From assembly GCA_947085845.1 (NCBI GenBank), contig CAMTXO010000001.1, positions 62,001 to 126,000 on the forward strand: a stretch of 64,000 nucleotides of DNA. Reading direction: 5' to 3'. Positions 9,330 through 17,578 of the stretch are shown in pieces; the first letter of the stretch is position 1, and every line of letters starts with the position of its first letter. Both the position numbers and the translations under genes were made by a program. The notes below the pieces were generated by a model that saw only the letters and a program-made list of their open reading frames with translations, did not search any database and was not told where the DNA came from. The DNA is from JACPYF01 sp947085845. Its GTDB lineage: Bacteria > Patescibacteriota > Saccharimonadia > Saccharimonadales > Saccharimonadaceae.

Positions 9330-10016
9330 ATGAAAATACATAAGCATCTTCAGTCAGGATTCACGCTAGTTGAAATGCTGATAGTTGTCGTCATCATCTC
9401 AATCTTAGCCACAATTGTAATTGTGAGCTACGACGCATACGTAGACAATGTTGACCAAACGAAAATTAGCACTACAGTTGATGCTTATGAAAAAAGCTTG
9501 AAAGCATACGCCCTGGAATACAGATCCTATCCAAAAGAATCTTTCTGCGTACCATCAGGAGCAAAATGTTGTGCCTCACATAACTTCGATCCAACAACAG
9601 TCATGTGTGCATCAAGCGCACAAGCAGTCGGAGACCACAACTGGCAAACAGGGGACGATGCTAAGGTGTCTAAATATGTTAACAACAGTGCCCCTAGCCT
9701 CCCTGTCGTCGATAGCTTTCCTGATTGCGGCAGTGGGATCACAGCAGGACCGTGCAAACCTACAAGTTCTATACCGGCACCAAGCATAGCGTATGTATCG
9801 AATGTAACGGGCACCCCTAATTCTAATTACACGAGCACTGAGCCATCACTCAAGGGCAAAGGTTTTTTGATTTACTATATAGACAAAAAATTCACCTGCG
9901 GCTCTAACGATGTCATGACGCTTACGGCAGGAGAAGATTTGGTGTTTAATAGCAGTGCCGAATACACCCGCGAAGCAAGTACTTACAGAGAATGTCTCGT
10001 AGGGCTTCGCAACTAA
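9330..10016 (+). CDS. Type IV prepilin-like protein
   Basis: Class III signal peptide: basic MKIHKHLQSG, then the cleavage motif G/FTLVEML with Glu at mature position 5 and a roughly 20-residue hydrophobic helix. The variable C-terminal domain has eight or more cysteines (for example CVPSGAKCC, CGSGITAGPC), consistent with disulfide bonding outside the cell. 228 residues. It belongs to the type IV pilus / pseudopilus machinery that Saccharibacteria use for attachment, DNA uptake or motility. No other pilus gene lies in the window. The 3' end overlaps convergent sodA by 4 bp. Confidence 0.9.
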   Translation: MKIHKHLQSGFTLVEMLIVVVIISILATIVIVSYDAYVDNVDQTKISTTVDAYEKSLKAYALEYRSYPKESFCVPSGAKCCASHNFDPTTVMCASSAQAVGDHNWQTGDDAKVSKYVNNSAPSLPVVDSFPDCGSGITAGPCKPTSSIPAPSIAYVSNVTGTPNSNYTSTEPSLKGKGFLIYYIDKKFTCGSNDVMTLTAGEDLVFNSSAEYTREASTYRECLVGLRN

Positions 10017-10594
10017 AGCGCAGCCGAGACAGCTTCCCAGTTAACAACACCCCACCATGCGTCTACATAGTCCGGTCGTTTGTTTTTGTAATCAAGGTAG
10101 TACGCATGCTCCCAAACATCCAAGCCAAGTAATGGGGTAATGCCTTTGAAAATAGGTGAGTCTTGGTTTGGAGTGGTAGTAATTGAAAAGTCAGGCAAAA
10201 GCCAGACCCAACCGCTACCAAAAACACCGAGCGCTGCTGCAGTGAACTGTTGCTTGAACTCATCAAAATCACCATATTTTTCATTAATGCCATCGAGTAA
10301 AACACCATTTAACTCGCTACCTCCGGGTGTCATCGTCTTCCAAAAGAGACTGTGATTATAATGACCGCCACCGTTGTTGCGTACCGCTGTACTATTTTCA
10401 ATTGGTAGAGAGTCGAGATTTTGTAACACTTCTTCAATAGGCTTGTTTTGCCAGTCTGGAGCATTCTCCAAAGCAGCATTCAGTTTATCGACGTATGCTT
10501 GGTGATGCTTACTGTGGTGTATCTCCATGATATCCGCACTGATAGCTGGGCTTAACGCCCCGTATTCATAATCTAGTTTTGGCAAAGTAAACAT
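10013..10594 (-). CDS. sodA: Superoxide dismutase (Mn/Fe type)
   Basis: Dismutates superoxide. 193 residues with the family metal ligands: His in EIHHSKHH, His in GGGHYNHSLFW, and Asp/His in LDVWEHAYYLDY. NQDSPI in the C-terminal half is the form seen in Mn-type or cambialistic enzymes rather than the Fe-type. No signal peptide, so cytoplasmic. A Shine-Dalgarno (AAGGGGG) precedes the ATG, and an extended -10 (TGG-TATACT) lies on the minus strand at about 10623-10628. Confidence 0.96.
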   Translation of the reverse strand: MFTLPKLDYEYGALSPAISADIMEIHHSKHHQAYVDKLNAALENAPDWQNKPIEEVLQNLDSLPIENSTAVRNNGGGHYNHSLFWKTMTPGGSELNGVLLDGINEKYGDFDEFKQQFTAAALGVFGSGWVWLLPDFSITTTPNQDSPIFKGITPLLGLDVWEHAYYLDYKNKRPDYVDAWWGVVNWEAVSAAL

Positions 10595-10650
10595 ATCGAG
10601 CCCCCTTTATTTATCTATATATAGTATACCAGCTTGCAGGGGTGCTATGA

Positions 10651-10656
10651 TATAAT
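10651..10656 (+). promoter_or_regulatory. -10 box for tRNA-Gln
   Basis: TATAAT 15 nt before the mature 5' end of tRNA-Gln. No convincing -35. Confidence 0.6.
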
Positions 10657-10671
10657 CTGATAACGCACCGA

Positions 10672-10746
10672 TGGGGTGTGGCCAAGTGGTAAGGCATCGG
10701 TTTTTGGTGCCGACATTCGGGGGTTCGAATCCCTCCACCCCAGCCA
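10672..10746 (+). tRNA. tRNA-Gln (anticodon UUG)
   Basis: 75-nt cloverleaf: 7-bp acceptor (TGGGGTG with CACCCCA), D stem GCC/GGC, anticodon stem TCGGT/GCCGA with loop TTTTGGT (anticodon TTG, reading CAA), T stem with TTCGAAT loop, discriminator G and encoded CCA. Assigned by folding by eye. Confidence 0.96.
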
Positions 10747-10758
10747 TGTTGCTTTTGT

Positions 10759-10790
10759 ACTAAAGACTTCTTCGGAAGTCTTTTAGTTTT
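10759..10790 (+). terminator. Intrinsic terminator after tRNA-Gln
   Basis: Stem ACTAAAGACTTC / GAAGTCTTTTAGT (one bulged T) with a TTCG loop and TTTT after it. Confidence 0.85.
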
Positions 10791-10857
10791 GTCAAACGAT
10801 AGTCCTATCTATGAAAATACTGTCAGTTTATTACCAAATACAAAATAATCAATCTGT

Positions 10858-10863
10858 TACAAT
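10858..10863 (+). promoter_or_regulatory. Extended -10 (TGT-TACAAT) for hisD
   Basis: TACAAT preceded by TGT; start site expected about 23 nt before the hisD GTG, leaving room for the Shine-Dalgarno at 10883-10889. Confidence 0.6.
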
Positions 10864-10892
10864 AAGTGAAACAGTAAGCATCGGAGAAGCAA

Positions 10893-12167
10893 GTGAGAAC
10901 CTACACCAACCCAGACGAATCACAATGGGAAGCTATATGCACACGACCTGTAGATAGCAGTGCTGATTTTTCAAAAGCTATTGAGGCAGCATATACTTCA
11001 ATACAAAACGACGGAGACGATGCACTTAAAGAATTTACAAAGAAGTTTGACAAAGTAGAACTTACAGAACTCATTGCATCAGAAAAAATGATTAATTCGT
11101 GGTCTGAAAAAATAGATGGAAAACTAGCAAAAGCTATAGATGTTGCATATGAAAATATTACAAAATTTCACAAAACTCAGCTGCAAAAAGATGTGAATAA
11201 GATAGAGACCTCAACGGGTGTAGAGTGTTGGCGAGAAGTACGTCCAATTGACGCTGTCGGTCTGTATATTCCTGGTGGAAGTGCACCTCTTTTTTCAACA
11301 GTTCTCATGCTTGGTATTCCAGCTCAGTTAGCGAATTGTCGAAAAGTAATACTCTGTACACCGCCTCAACAAGATGGTTCAATACATCCCGCAATTTGCT
11401 ATGCAGCAAAAAAAGTTGGTATTACCCATATTTTTCGTGTTGGGGGAGCGCAAGCAATTATCGGCATGGCTGTTGGAACTGAGTCTATACCAAAAGTCGA
11501 TAAGATTTTTGGTCCAGGTAATCAGTTTGTAACTGAAGCAAAAATGCAGGCGCAAAAATATGGAGTAGCCATAGATATGCCTGCTGGGCCGTCCGAAGTT
11601 ATGGTAGTTGCCGATAAAAGCGCACAGCCACAATTTGTTGCTGCGGATCTGTTAAGTCAAGCAGAGCATGGGCCAGATAGTCAAGTTGTTTTAGTTGCCA
11701 CAAGTCAGCAAATAGTAGGTGCAGTCCAGAAAGAACTCGCTAAACAACTCAAAGCACTACCACGTCAGGACATTGCATCAGAAGCTCTCAAAGAATCTCG
11801 CATTGTTATATTTGAAGATATGAAAAAAATAATAGATTTTGTAAACGTATATGCACCTGAGCACCTTATACTCAGCATTGAAGAACCAACAAAAGCAATC
11901 CCACACATCAACAATGCCGGGTCAGTATTTTTAGGAAATTACACACCTGAGAGTGCTGGTGATTATGCTTCAGGCACAAACCATACACTACCCACCAACG
12001 GCTGGGCTCGTACTTATAGCGGCCTTTCGGTTGAAAGCTTTAGCAAATACATTACCTTCCAATCGATCACTCAAAAAGGTGCTGAGCTTTTAGCACCTAC
12101 GGTAGCGATAATGGCCAAAGAAGAAGGGCTAGATGCTCATAAAAACGCAATGGAGATAAGGCTATGA
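10893..12167 (+). CDS. hisD: Histidinol dehydrogenase
   Basis: Oxidises L-histidinol to L-histidine in two NAD-dependent steps, the end of histidine synthesis. 424 residues; hallmarks include the VGLYIPGGSAPLFSTVLM region, GGAQAIIGMA, FGPGNQFVTEAK, the zinc-site SQAEHGPDSQ, and YAPEHL with the SVFLGNYTPESAGDYASGTNH segment. GTG start chosen because GGAGAAG lies 4-10 nt upstream. It overlaps the next gene by 4 bp, a hisD-phosphatase unit. No T-box was seen ahead of hisD. Confidence 0.97.
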   Translation: MRTYTNPDESQWEAICTRPVDSSADFSKAIEAAYTSIQNDGDDALKEFTKKFDKVELTELIASEKMINSWSEKIDGKLAKAIDVAYENITKFHKTQLQKDVNKIETSTGVECWREVRPIDAVGLYIPGGSAPLFSTVLMLGIPAQLANCRKVILCTPPQQDGSIHPAICYAAKKVGITHIFRVGGAQAIIGMAVGTESIPKVDKIFGPGNQFVTEAKMQAQKYGVAIDMPAGPSEVMVVADKSAQPQFVAADLLSQAEHGPDSQVVLVATSQQIVGAVQKELAKQLKALPRQDIASEALKESRIVIFEDMKKIIDFVNVYAPEHLILSIEEPTKAIPHINNAGSVFLGNYTPESAGDYASGTNHTLPTNGWARTYSGLSVESFSKYITFQSITQKGAELLAPTVAIMAKEEGLDAHKNAMEIRL

Positions 12168-12664
12168 ATACAAAGATAAAATATGCACTTTTAGACAGAG
12201 ATGGAACACTGATTTTTGAGCCACAAGACACTTATCAGATCGACTCAATCGAAAAATTAAAACTTCTTGACGGTGTTATAGAAGGCTTGCAGTTTCTCCA
12301 GAGCAATAATTTTCATCTCATTATGATTTCAAACCAAGACGGACTTGGTACCGACTCTTTTCCAAAAGAAGATTTCGATGCACCGCAAAATGCTATGCTT
12401 AAAATTTTTAGCGACAACAGCATTCATTTTGAAGAAGTATTCGTATGCCCACACTTGCCCGAAGACAATTGCACCTGCCGGAAGCCCAAGACTGGGCTAC
12501 TCGATGATTGGTTAAAAACCGCCGATATTGATACTAAGCAGTCGTTTGTTTGCGGTGATCGTGTAACAGATAGTGAGCTTGCTAAAAACCTTGGCTTAAC
12601 ATACGTACCAATCCCTACTAATGGGAATTTTTACGAAGCTATAAAAAAGATATTATTATACTGA
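12164..12664 (+). CDS. hisB: Histidinol-phosphate phosphatase, stand-alone HisB N-terminal type
   Basis: 166-residue HAD-IIIA phosphatase closely resembling the N-terminal half of E. coli HisB: LLDRDGTLIFEP (nucleophile D11, acid/base D13), MISNQDGLGTDSF, and a zinc-binding CPHLPEDNCTCRKPK loop. It removes phosphate from histidinol phosphate, the step before HisD. The imidazole-glycerol-phosphate dehydratase half of HisB is absent from the gene. Translationally coupled to hisD (4-bp overlap). The 3' end overlaps the convergent gene by 9 bp. Confidence 0.9.
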   Translation: MNTKIKYALLDRDGTLIFEPQDTYQIDSIEKLKLLDGVIEGLQFLQSNNFHLIMISNQDGLGTDSFPKEDFDAPQNAMLKIFSDNSIHFEEVFVCPHLPEDNCTCRKPKTGLLDDWLKTADIDTKQSFVCGDRVTDSELAKNLGLTYVPIPTNGNFYEAIKKILLY

Positions 12665-13384
12665 AAGTAATCTCAGGTCGTTTTCAAGCTCCAGGAGCTG
12701 ATCATACGAGGGACGAAGATCCAGCCCCATGTCGTGACGAGCTTTTGTGCCTGCAATTGCAGCTTCCTTTAGTTGCTCAATGTCTTCAATCGAATCTACC
12801 ATTACATCATTCGGAACTATATAGCGATACGCACTTAATTGATCATTTTTATTTGAAATCATTGTGATAACCAATGTGCCATCCTGTTCATCTCGGAAGA
12901 TTGTCGTGTTTTTAATTTTTAGTAATTTTTCTTCACTATCTACAAAAAGTGCAGAAGCAACATGTATGCGCACAATGTCGTTAGTAACATCGGTCTTATA
13001 GTTATGCTCGGACAATGCTGCCATCACTATGCCTTCAGGTTCATATAAAGGTGTTTGATCGTATTTTTCCGAAGCTGGGTTTTCTTGATCTGAAAAAGCA
13101 AACGATTTTGCTTGCGCAAAGAGGTCTGAGAGAGCTAGCCGTACTTTAGCGCTCATCTCTTCTCTAACTTTGGAAGCCAAATCCGCACCACCAAACTCTT
13201 GAATCTCTTTCAAAACTTCGGAAGATAGTGTCGTATCACCATTGAGTACTTTAGCAACGTATGTAGGGCTTGTAGCTAAAGAGTCTTTAGACGCTAGCTC
13301 TACGATAGAATCAAGCGTAGCTCGATTGAAATCCATATAGTCTTCTTTAGCTCTATCTGTTTTATTAGGATAGTTCTCGCTCAT
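12656..13384 (-). CDS. Hypothetical protein
   Basis: 242 residues, acidic and soluble, no signal peptide or membrane segment. The N-terminal third (about 20-75) is helical and resembles a short helical DNA-binding or adaptor domain only in general pattern (ATSPTYVAKVLNGDTTLSSEVLKEI); the C-terminal half looks alpha/beta. No family recognised. A Shine-Dalgarno (GAGGAG) precedes the ATG. It sits between two histidine operons on the opposite strand. Confidence 0.7.
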   Translation of the reverse strand: MSENYPNKTDRAKEDYMDFNRATLDSIVELASKDSLATSPTYVAKVLNGDTTLSSEVLKEIQEFGGADLASKVREEMSAKVRLALSDLFAQAKSFAFSDQENPASEKYDQTPLYEPEGIVMAALSEHNYKTDVTNDIVRIHVASALFVDSEEKLLKIKNTTIFRDEQDGTLVITMISNKNDQLSAYRYIVPNDVMVDSIEDIEQLKEAAIAGTKARHDMGLDLRPSYDQLLELENDLRLLSV

Positions 13385-13465
13385 TCTAACTCCTCACGTT
13401 CTTTATTCTTAGTTAATTTATACCAGATTTATTACATAACTGCAATAACATATTAAAATTTATAA

Positions 13466-13494
13466 TTGACAGAGTAAGTTCCATGAGTTACAAT
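13466..13494 (+). promoter_or_regulatory. Consensus promoter of the hisG operon
   Basis: TTGACA (13466-13471), 17-nt spacer, TACAAT (13489-13494). Start expected near 13501, which fits the beginning of the T-box leader. Confidence 0.85.
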
Positions 13495-13500
13495 CAACAT

Positions 13501-13690
13501 TACATAAAGCGTTTGAGTTCCAGTCACGACGGAACGAGCTGAGCGTCAAAATACGCTACGGAGAGCTTCACCGTAAAAGCAAGCACACCGAAATCGCGTC
13601 ATGCGTAGAGCCGGTACCAAGAGCCTTTTTGTAGCAATACAAGTCGGAATAAGGATGGGACCGCGGAAGGTCTTTTTATTTGCCTTTCGT
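13501..13690 (+). promoter_or_regulatory. T-box riboswitch, predicted tRNA-His specific
   Basis: The leader contains the T-box core GGATGGGACCGCGG at about 13653-13666. In T-boxes the UGGN bulge pairs with the tRNA acceptor NCCA end; here it is UGGG, which needs a discriminator C, a feature of bacterial tRNA-His. An upstream Stem I-like region (13510-13600) folds into hairpins (GTTCC/GGAAC, AGCGT/ACGCT); CAC triplets that could act as specifier occur there, but I cannot fix which one. The T-box 3' half can instead pair (GGGACC with GGTCTT) to form a terminator followed by TTTTTATTT. Uncharged tRNA-His should therefore permit read-through into hisG. Confidence 0.88.
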
Positions 13691-13742
13691 TCCTTAGAAA
13701 AACATATAACTAATTATTTTGTAATTCTAAAGGAGAACCCAT

Positions 13743-14621
13743 ATGGAAAAAAGACTCAAGGAAAAAAACTTAAAAATTGCTATTCAAAAAGACGGGCGAC
13801 TAACCGAAGGATCTCTTAAGGTACTAAACCTTATGGGACTGGACTTAGAAACATACAGTCGACGACTGTTTGCTACTTGTCGGAACTTCCCAGTTGAAGT
13901 TTTGTTTTGTCGCGACGACGATATTCCAGGCTACGTAAAAAGCGGTATTGCTGATGTTGGAATTGTTGGCCAAAATATCCTTATCGAAGCGGGTGTTGAA
14001 GCAAAAGAGCTAATACGTCCAGGCTTTGGGTATTGCCAGCTTGTTTTAGCAGTTCCGAAAGACTCAAAAATAAACTCTATACAAGAGCTAGCAGGCAAAA
14101 AAATTGCAACTTCTTTTCCAAATATTACCAAGGATTATTTCAAAAAACACGGCGTAGATGTGGAGATAACTGTTATAGCCGGGGCTGTTGAAATTACGCC
14201 GGCCCTAGGTGTTGCAGATGCTATTGTAGATATCTCTGGCACTGGAAGTACATTACTGCTTAATGACCTTCGTCGCTTAGATACTATCCTAGAGACTGAA
14301 GCGGTTATGATCGAAAGTGACAAAAAACTTTCAAAAGACAAGACCGAGCTAATCGCACAAATGACAACACGACTCGAAGGAGTGTTAGCTGCTAAAAGTC
14401 TAAAATATATAATGATGAATGCTCCAAAAGAAAGCCTTGAAGCTATAAAAAAGATTGCACCGGGATTGTCCGCACCGACTGTTATGGAGCTTACTCGACC
14501 AAACTGGGTAGCAATACATGCGGTTATGGATGAAAGTACATTTTGGGAAATCACTGCAGACCTGAAAGCCGTTGGTGCCGAAGGTATCCTAGTTCTGCCA
14601 ATTGAAAAGATGATTGCGTAG
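13743..14621 (+). CDS. hisG: ATP phosphoribosyltransferase, long form
   Basis: First, committed step of histidine synthesis (ATP + PRPP). At 292 residues it is the long HisG with the C-terminal ACT-like regulatory domain, so no HisZ is needed and feedback by histidine is expected. Motifs: LKIAIQKDGRLTEGS at the N-terminus, ADVGIVGQNIL, and the PRPP loop VDISGTGSTL. ATG 13743 has AGGAGA upstream; an out-of-frame ORF beginning at 13601 is spurious. First gene of the T-box-controlled operon; hisE follows after 8 nt. Confidence 0.96.
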   Translation: MEKRLKEKNLKIAIQKDGRLTEGSLKVLNLMGLDLETYSRRLFATCRNFPVEVLFCRDDDIPGYVKSGIADVGIVGQNILIEAGVEAKELIRPGFGYCQLVLAVPKDSKINSIQELAGKKIATSFPNITKDYFKKHGVDVEITVIAGAVEITPALGVADAIVDISGTGSTLLLNDLRRLDTILETEAVMIESDKKLSKDKTELIAQMTTRLEGVLAAKSLKYIMMNAPKESLEAIKKIAPGLSAPTVMELTRPNWVAIHAVMDESTFWEITADLKAVGAEGILVLPIEKMIA

Positions 14622-14629
14622 GAGGTTGT

Positions 14630-14935
14630 ATGACAATTACAGAACTATACAAAATTATTGTAAACCGCAAGAAAAGTGAAGACACAGCTTCATACACGGC
14701 TTCATTGTTTACGTCTGGCACCGATAGAATTATTCAAAAAGTTGGCGAGGAATCTGTTGAGGTAGTCATAGCTGCTAAAAATGACGACCGTGATGAGTTT
14801 GTAGGAGAAGTTGCAGACCTTTACTATCACTTATTGGTATTACTAGTTGCAAAAGATATTAGCCTTGAAGAAATCGAAATGAAACTTGAAGAAAGACATA
14901 CTAAAAAGACAGGGTCAAAGGAGAATAACACATGA
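14630..14935 (+). CDS. hisE: Phosphoribosyl-ATP pyrophosphatase
   Basis: Second step of histidine synthesis. A 101-residue MazG-fold protein with the metal-binding helix pattern KVGEESVEVVIAAK and GEVADLYYHLLVLL. Separate from hisI, which lies about 2.6 kb downstream as its own gene. Overlaps the next gene by 4 bp (ATGA). Confidence 0.95.
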   Translation: MTITELYKIIVNRKKSEDTASYTASLFTSGTDRIIQKVGEESVEVVIAAKNDDRDEFVGEVADLYYHLLVLLVAKDISLEEIEMKLEERHTKKTGSKENNT

Positions 14936-15474
14936 GAAAATTTCAAATTGGCGTAATGGGTTCTGCAGCAGATCTCAAATATGCAAAAGCTGTTGAAGAG
15001 GCAGCTTATGAAATCGGTAAATATGTTGCTGAAAAAGAAGGTATTTTATTTTTTGGTGCTGAAAAAGATACCGATTCGCTTTCTACGGCCGCATGTCGAG
15101 GGGCAAAAGATTCTGGTGGTCTCACCGTTGGTATTACATATGGCAAAGATAAAGACGTTTGGGAAAAAGAAGCTGATATCATCATTCCCTGCGGGCTTGA
15201 ACGTGGTGGTGGACGAGAGACAGTTCTCGTAACGGGATGCGATGCTGTTATTGCAGTTAGCGGAGGATCTGGGACATTAACAGAACTAGCAATTGCATAT
15301 CAAGCTGACATTCCAACGGTTGTACTTAAAGGGTATGGAGGATGGTCAGACAAACTCGCTGATACGTACATTGATGGCCGCGAACGCCTTCTTACTCACG
15401 GTGCCGATTCTCCAAAAGCAGCTGTTGAAATAGCATTTCGTGAAGCTGCGCTGTATAGGAAAAGACATGCGTAA
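14932..15474 (+). CDS. SLOG-superfamily (TIGR00725/LOG-like) nucleotide-binding protein
   Basis: 180 residues with the Rossmann-like SLOG pattern: IGVMGSAA at the start, GILFFGAEKDT, ERGGGRETVLVTGCDAVIAVSGGSGTLTE with the nucleotide-binding GGxGT, and IPTVVLKGYGG. LOG proteins cleave the N-glycosidic bond of nucleotide monophosphates, but TIGR00725 members have no settled activity. Placement inside the hisG-hisE operon is striking because early histidine intermediates are adenine ribonucleotides; a role in handling them is only inference. Confidence 0.85.
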   Translation: MRKFQIGVMGSAADLKYAKAVEEAAYEIGKYVAEKEGILFFGAEKDTDSLSTAACRGAKDSGGLTVGITYGKDKDVWEKEADIIIPCGLERGGGRETVLVTGCDAVIAVSGGSGTLTELAIAYQADIPTVVLKGYGGWSDKLADTYIDGRERLLTHGADSPKAAVEIAFREAALYRKRHA

Positions 15475-16234
15475 AGTTCTATTTATTGCAGCAACGCACG
15501 GCAACGAACAGGCTAGTGTTGATGTGATGCAAAAAATAGAGAAGGCGTACCCAAAAGCGGAGTACGGCTATGATTGGATTACCGGTAACCCCGAAGCTTA
15601 TAAACGTAATCAAAGGTTTGTAGAACAAGACCTCAATCGCAGTGCACCTGGCGATATTAACAGCCAAGTATACGAACAAAAACGAGCTGCCGAAATTATC
15701 GAACTAAGCAAAAGCTATGATGCTGTGATAGATCTGCACTGGACTGCAAGCCACTGTGAAATTGTGACTATTATTCCCAACCCCACCGAGCAAAATATTG
15801 AGCTTGCCAAGTCAATTGGGCTAAAACGCAATGTAACATGGTACTCTCAATCGTCTGAAATAGCTGGACCTCTTGTGCAGCATATTGAAGCTCCTGCAAT
15901 TGAAATTGAATGTGGGCCAATTGATAGTCCGGTAGTTGTAGCAAAACTATACAAAATAATAGAGACTTTTCTACAAGCAAATATACGCAATAAGCCCGTC
16001 AAATCATCATATACGCCAGAATTTTATGATGTCTACAGCAAGTTGCTTGGTAGCCATGATCCACTATTAGAAGACTTTGTATCGGCAACACGAAATAGCG
16101 ATACATTTTATCCTTTTCTTGCAGGAAACAACTATTCTGGTATAACATGTTATAAGTTAAAGAAAATTGATAGTGCGCAAATAAGAGTGAGGCAACCAAA
16201 TGAAAGAGCGACAGCAACCAAAACAACCGCATGA
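15467..16234 (+). CDS. Aspartoacylase/succinylglutamate desuccinylase-family zinc deacylase
   Basis: 255 residues. Zinc carboxypeptidase-like pattern: HGNEQ (His and Glu ligands) near residue 11, DLNRSAPGD, and DLHWTASH carrying the third ligand region. The family removes acyl groups from amino acids. I choose ATG 15467 (preceded by AGGAAAA, 8-bp overlap with the SLOG gene) over an upstream in-frame GTG at 15440 that would lie inside the SLOG gene. The substrate is unknown; context suggests an N-acylated amino acid or nucleotide-derived compound. Confidence 0.85.
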   Translation: MRKVLFIAATHGNEQASVDVMQKIEKAYPKAEYGYDWITGNPEAYKRNQRFVEQDLNRSAPGDINSQVYEQKRAAEIIELSKSYDAVIDLHWTASHCEIVTIIPNPTEQNIELAKSIGLKRNVTWYSQSSEIAGPLVQHIEAPAIEIECGPIDSPVVVAKLYKIIETFLQANIRNKPVKSSYTPEFYDVYSKLLGSHDPLLEDFVSATRNSDTFYPFLAGNNYSGITCYKLKKIDSAQIRVRQPNERATATKTTA

Positions 16235-16802
16235 AATATCACTGCCGCAGTCGGCTGAATTTGTCGCTCGAAAACATCAGATGGCCGAGCTGGTTAAACT
16301 AGGCTTTGCAGGTCGCCCTTGGTACGAAGACCTGAGTGATGAAGAGTGCCTTTCTAGAATAGAACAAAGTATCACAAGAACCGGCTTTGAAGCATTTCTT
16401 GTTATTGAAAATGACCAGGCTGTTGCCGGCTTGTGGTACGACACACCCTCTCATGATGAACTTCGCAATGAGAGAGGCCAGGAGCTCATTGATTTTATTC
16501 AGAATACAAATACACAATACGAACTCAGCGCCATTATATGGGCCCGTGAGTCAGTGGTACATCCAGCGCATCAGGGTAAAGGTCTTGCTTCAAAGCTACG
16601 ACAAGACTTTTTAAAGCACATTGCTATGACAAACGAAGGCAACACGTTAGTGTTAACACGCATGCGAGATGACAACGAACCTATACTTTCGGTTGCCAAA
16701 AAGTTTGGCTACGAACGAACAGGTATTCGCATGCCTTCATCGCAAGAGCCCGATGTATCTCACGAATATTGGTACAAACTAGTTGAAGCAGAATCTCTTT
16801 AA
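16200..16802 (+). CDS. GNAT-family N-acetyltransferase
   Basis: 200 residues. The acetyl-CoA motif A is visible as VVHPAHQGKGLASKLRQDF (Q/RxxGxG/A type), with an upstream WARES strand and the C-terminal FGYERTGIR strand-helix. The start overlaps the deacylase by 35 bp; a later in-frame Met is possible, but the N-terminal 27 residues are ordinary in composition. Last gene of the T-box operon, so an acyl-removing and an acyl-adding enzyme are co-expressed with hisG-hisE. Confidence 0.82.
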   Translation: MKERQQPKQPHEISLPQSAEFVARKHQMAELVKLGFAGRPWYEDLSDEECLSRIEQSITRTGFEAFLVIENDQAVAGLWYDTPSHDELRNERGQELIDFIQNTNTQYELSAIIWARESVVHPAHQGKGLASKLRQDFLKHIAMTNEGNTLVLTRMRDDNEPILSVAKKFGYERTGIRMPSSQEPDVSHEYWYKLVEAESL

Positions 16803-16804
16803 GT

Positions 16805-17521
16805 TTATCTATTTACTTCGAGTTTTCGTCGCAAGAACTTTGCTGCATCAGCACCTGTCAAAATACTTTCATGCTCACCGGGCAAACATTGCTCTGCCCC
16901 GCGCTGAAAAACTTTTGAAACTTCGTACATGTGATCGGCTACTCCTCCTGTACCTCGTATAGGAGCGAGAAAAATAGGATTTCGAGTGTCGTCTTTGCCT
17001 TTTTCTTTGTCCTTGATGCGTTTGGTGTTGACCTTTAGCATCGTCACCGCTTCGACTAATGTACCGTAGCTACCGCCAATGACAGTTGCTCCATCGAGCA
17101 GATTAACGAACGAGGGCGTCTCTGTACCAAAATTGCCATCACCGATATCAGGTAAAGTTGCTTCAATCGCAAGGTCTAGATCGTCTAAAAGAGCGTATTT
17201 TCTACCTTGCTTTGGAAATACACCAATTCTTGGAATGTTGTTTTCTTTTGCAAGCTCAACACCGAGCTGAGGTATGCCCCCTTCAGTGCCACCAGTCAAA
17301 ATAGCGTACCCTTTGCCTTTTATTTCATCCATAAATTCACCGATAGCTATCTCAGCCTTTCCCAGCAATTCGTCGCCACCATCTCCTGCTATACCCAAGA
17401 CAAAACTAATAGCATTCTGTGCCAAAGTGTCTTTTACCCTTTGCATCAATTCAATACGATGTTTTTCGTATTCGCTACTGTTGAACCTAATGTGGTTAGC
17501 AGACTGTGCATTCACGTTCAT
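16805..17521 (-). CDS. SLOG/LOG-like Rossmann protein
   Basis: 238 residues. GYAILTGGTEGGIPQLGVELAKE and IGVFPKQGRKYA match the SLOG nucleotide-binding fold; NLLDGATVIGGSYGTLVEAV gives the GGxGT-type loop, here GGSYGT. It is the second SLOG gene in the histidine region, on the opposite strand and not close in sequence to the one at 14932. A TATAAA lies 5 nt before the ATG with no Shine-Dalgarno, so the mRNA may be leaderless. Confidence 0.75.
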   Translation of the reverse strand: MNVNAQSANHIRFNSSEYEKHRIELMQRVKDTLAQNAISFVLGIAGDGGDELLGKAEIAIGEFMDEIKGKGYAILTGGTEGGIPQLGVELAKENNIPRIGVFPKQGRKYALLDDLDLAIEATLPDIGDGNFGTETPSFVNLLDGATVIGGSYGTLVEAVTMLKVNTKRIKDKEKGKDDTRNPIFLAPIRGTGGVADHMYEVSKVFQRGAEQCLPGEHESILTGADAAKFLRRKLEVNR

Positions 17522-17544
17522 AGTACTTTATAGTGTAAACCTAT

Positions 17545-17572
17545 TTGTATTGTTTTTGCAAATAGGTAGAAT
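17545..17572 (+). promoter_or_regulatory. Promoter of hisI, leaderless type
   Basis: TTGTAT (17545-17550), 16-nt spacer, TAGAAT (17567-17572), then 6 nt to the ATG. Confidence 0.6.
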
Positions 17573-17578
17573 AGATAT

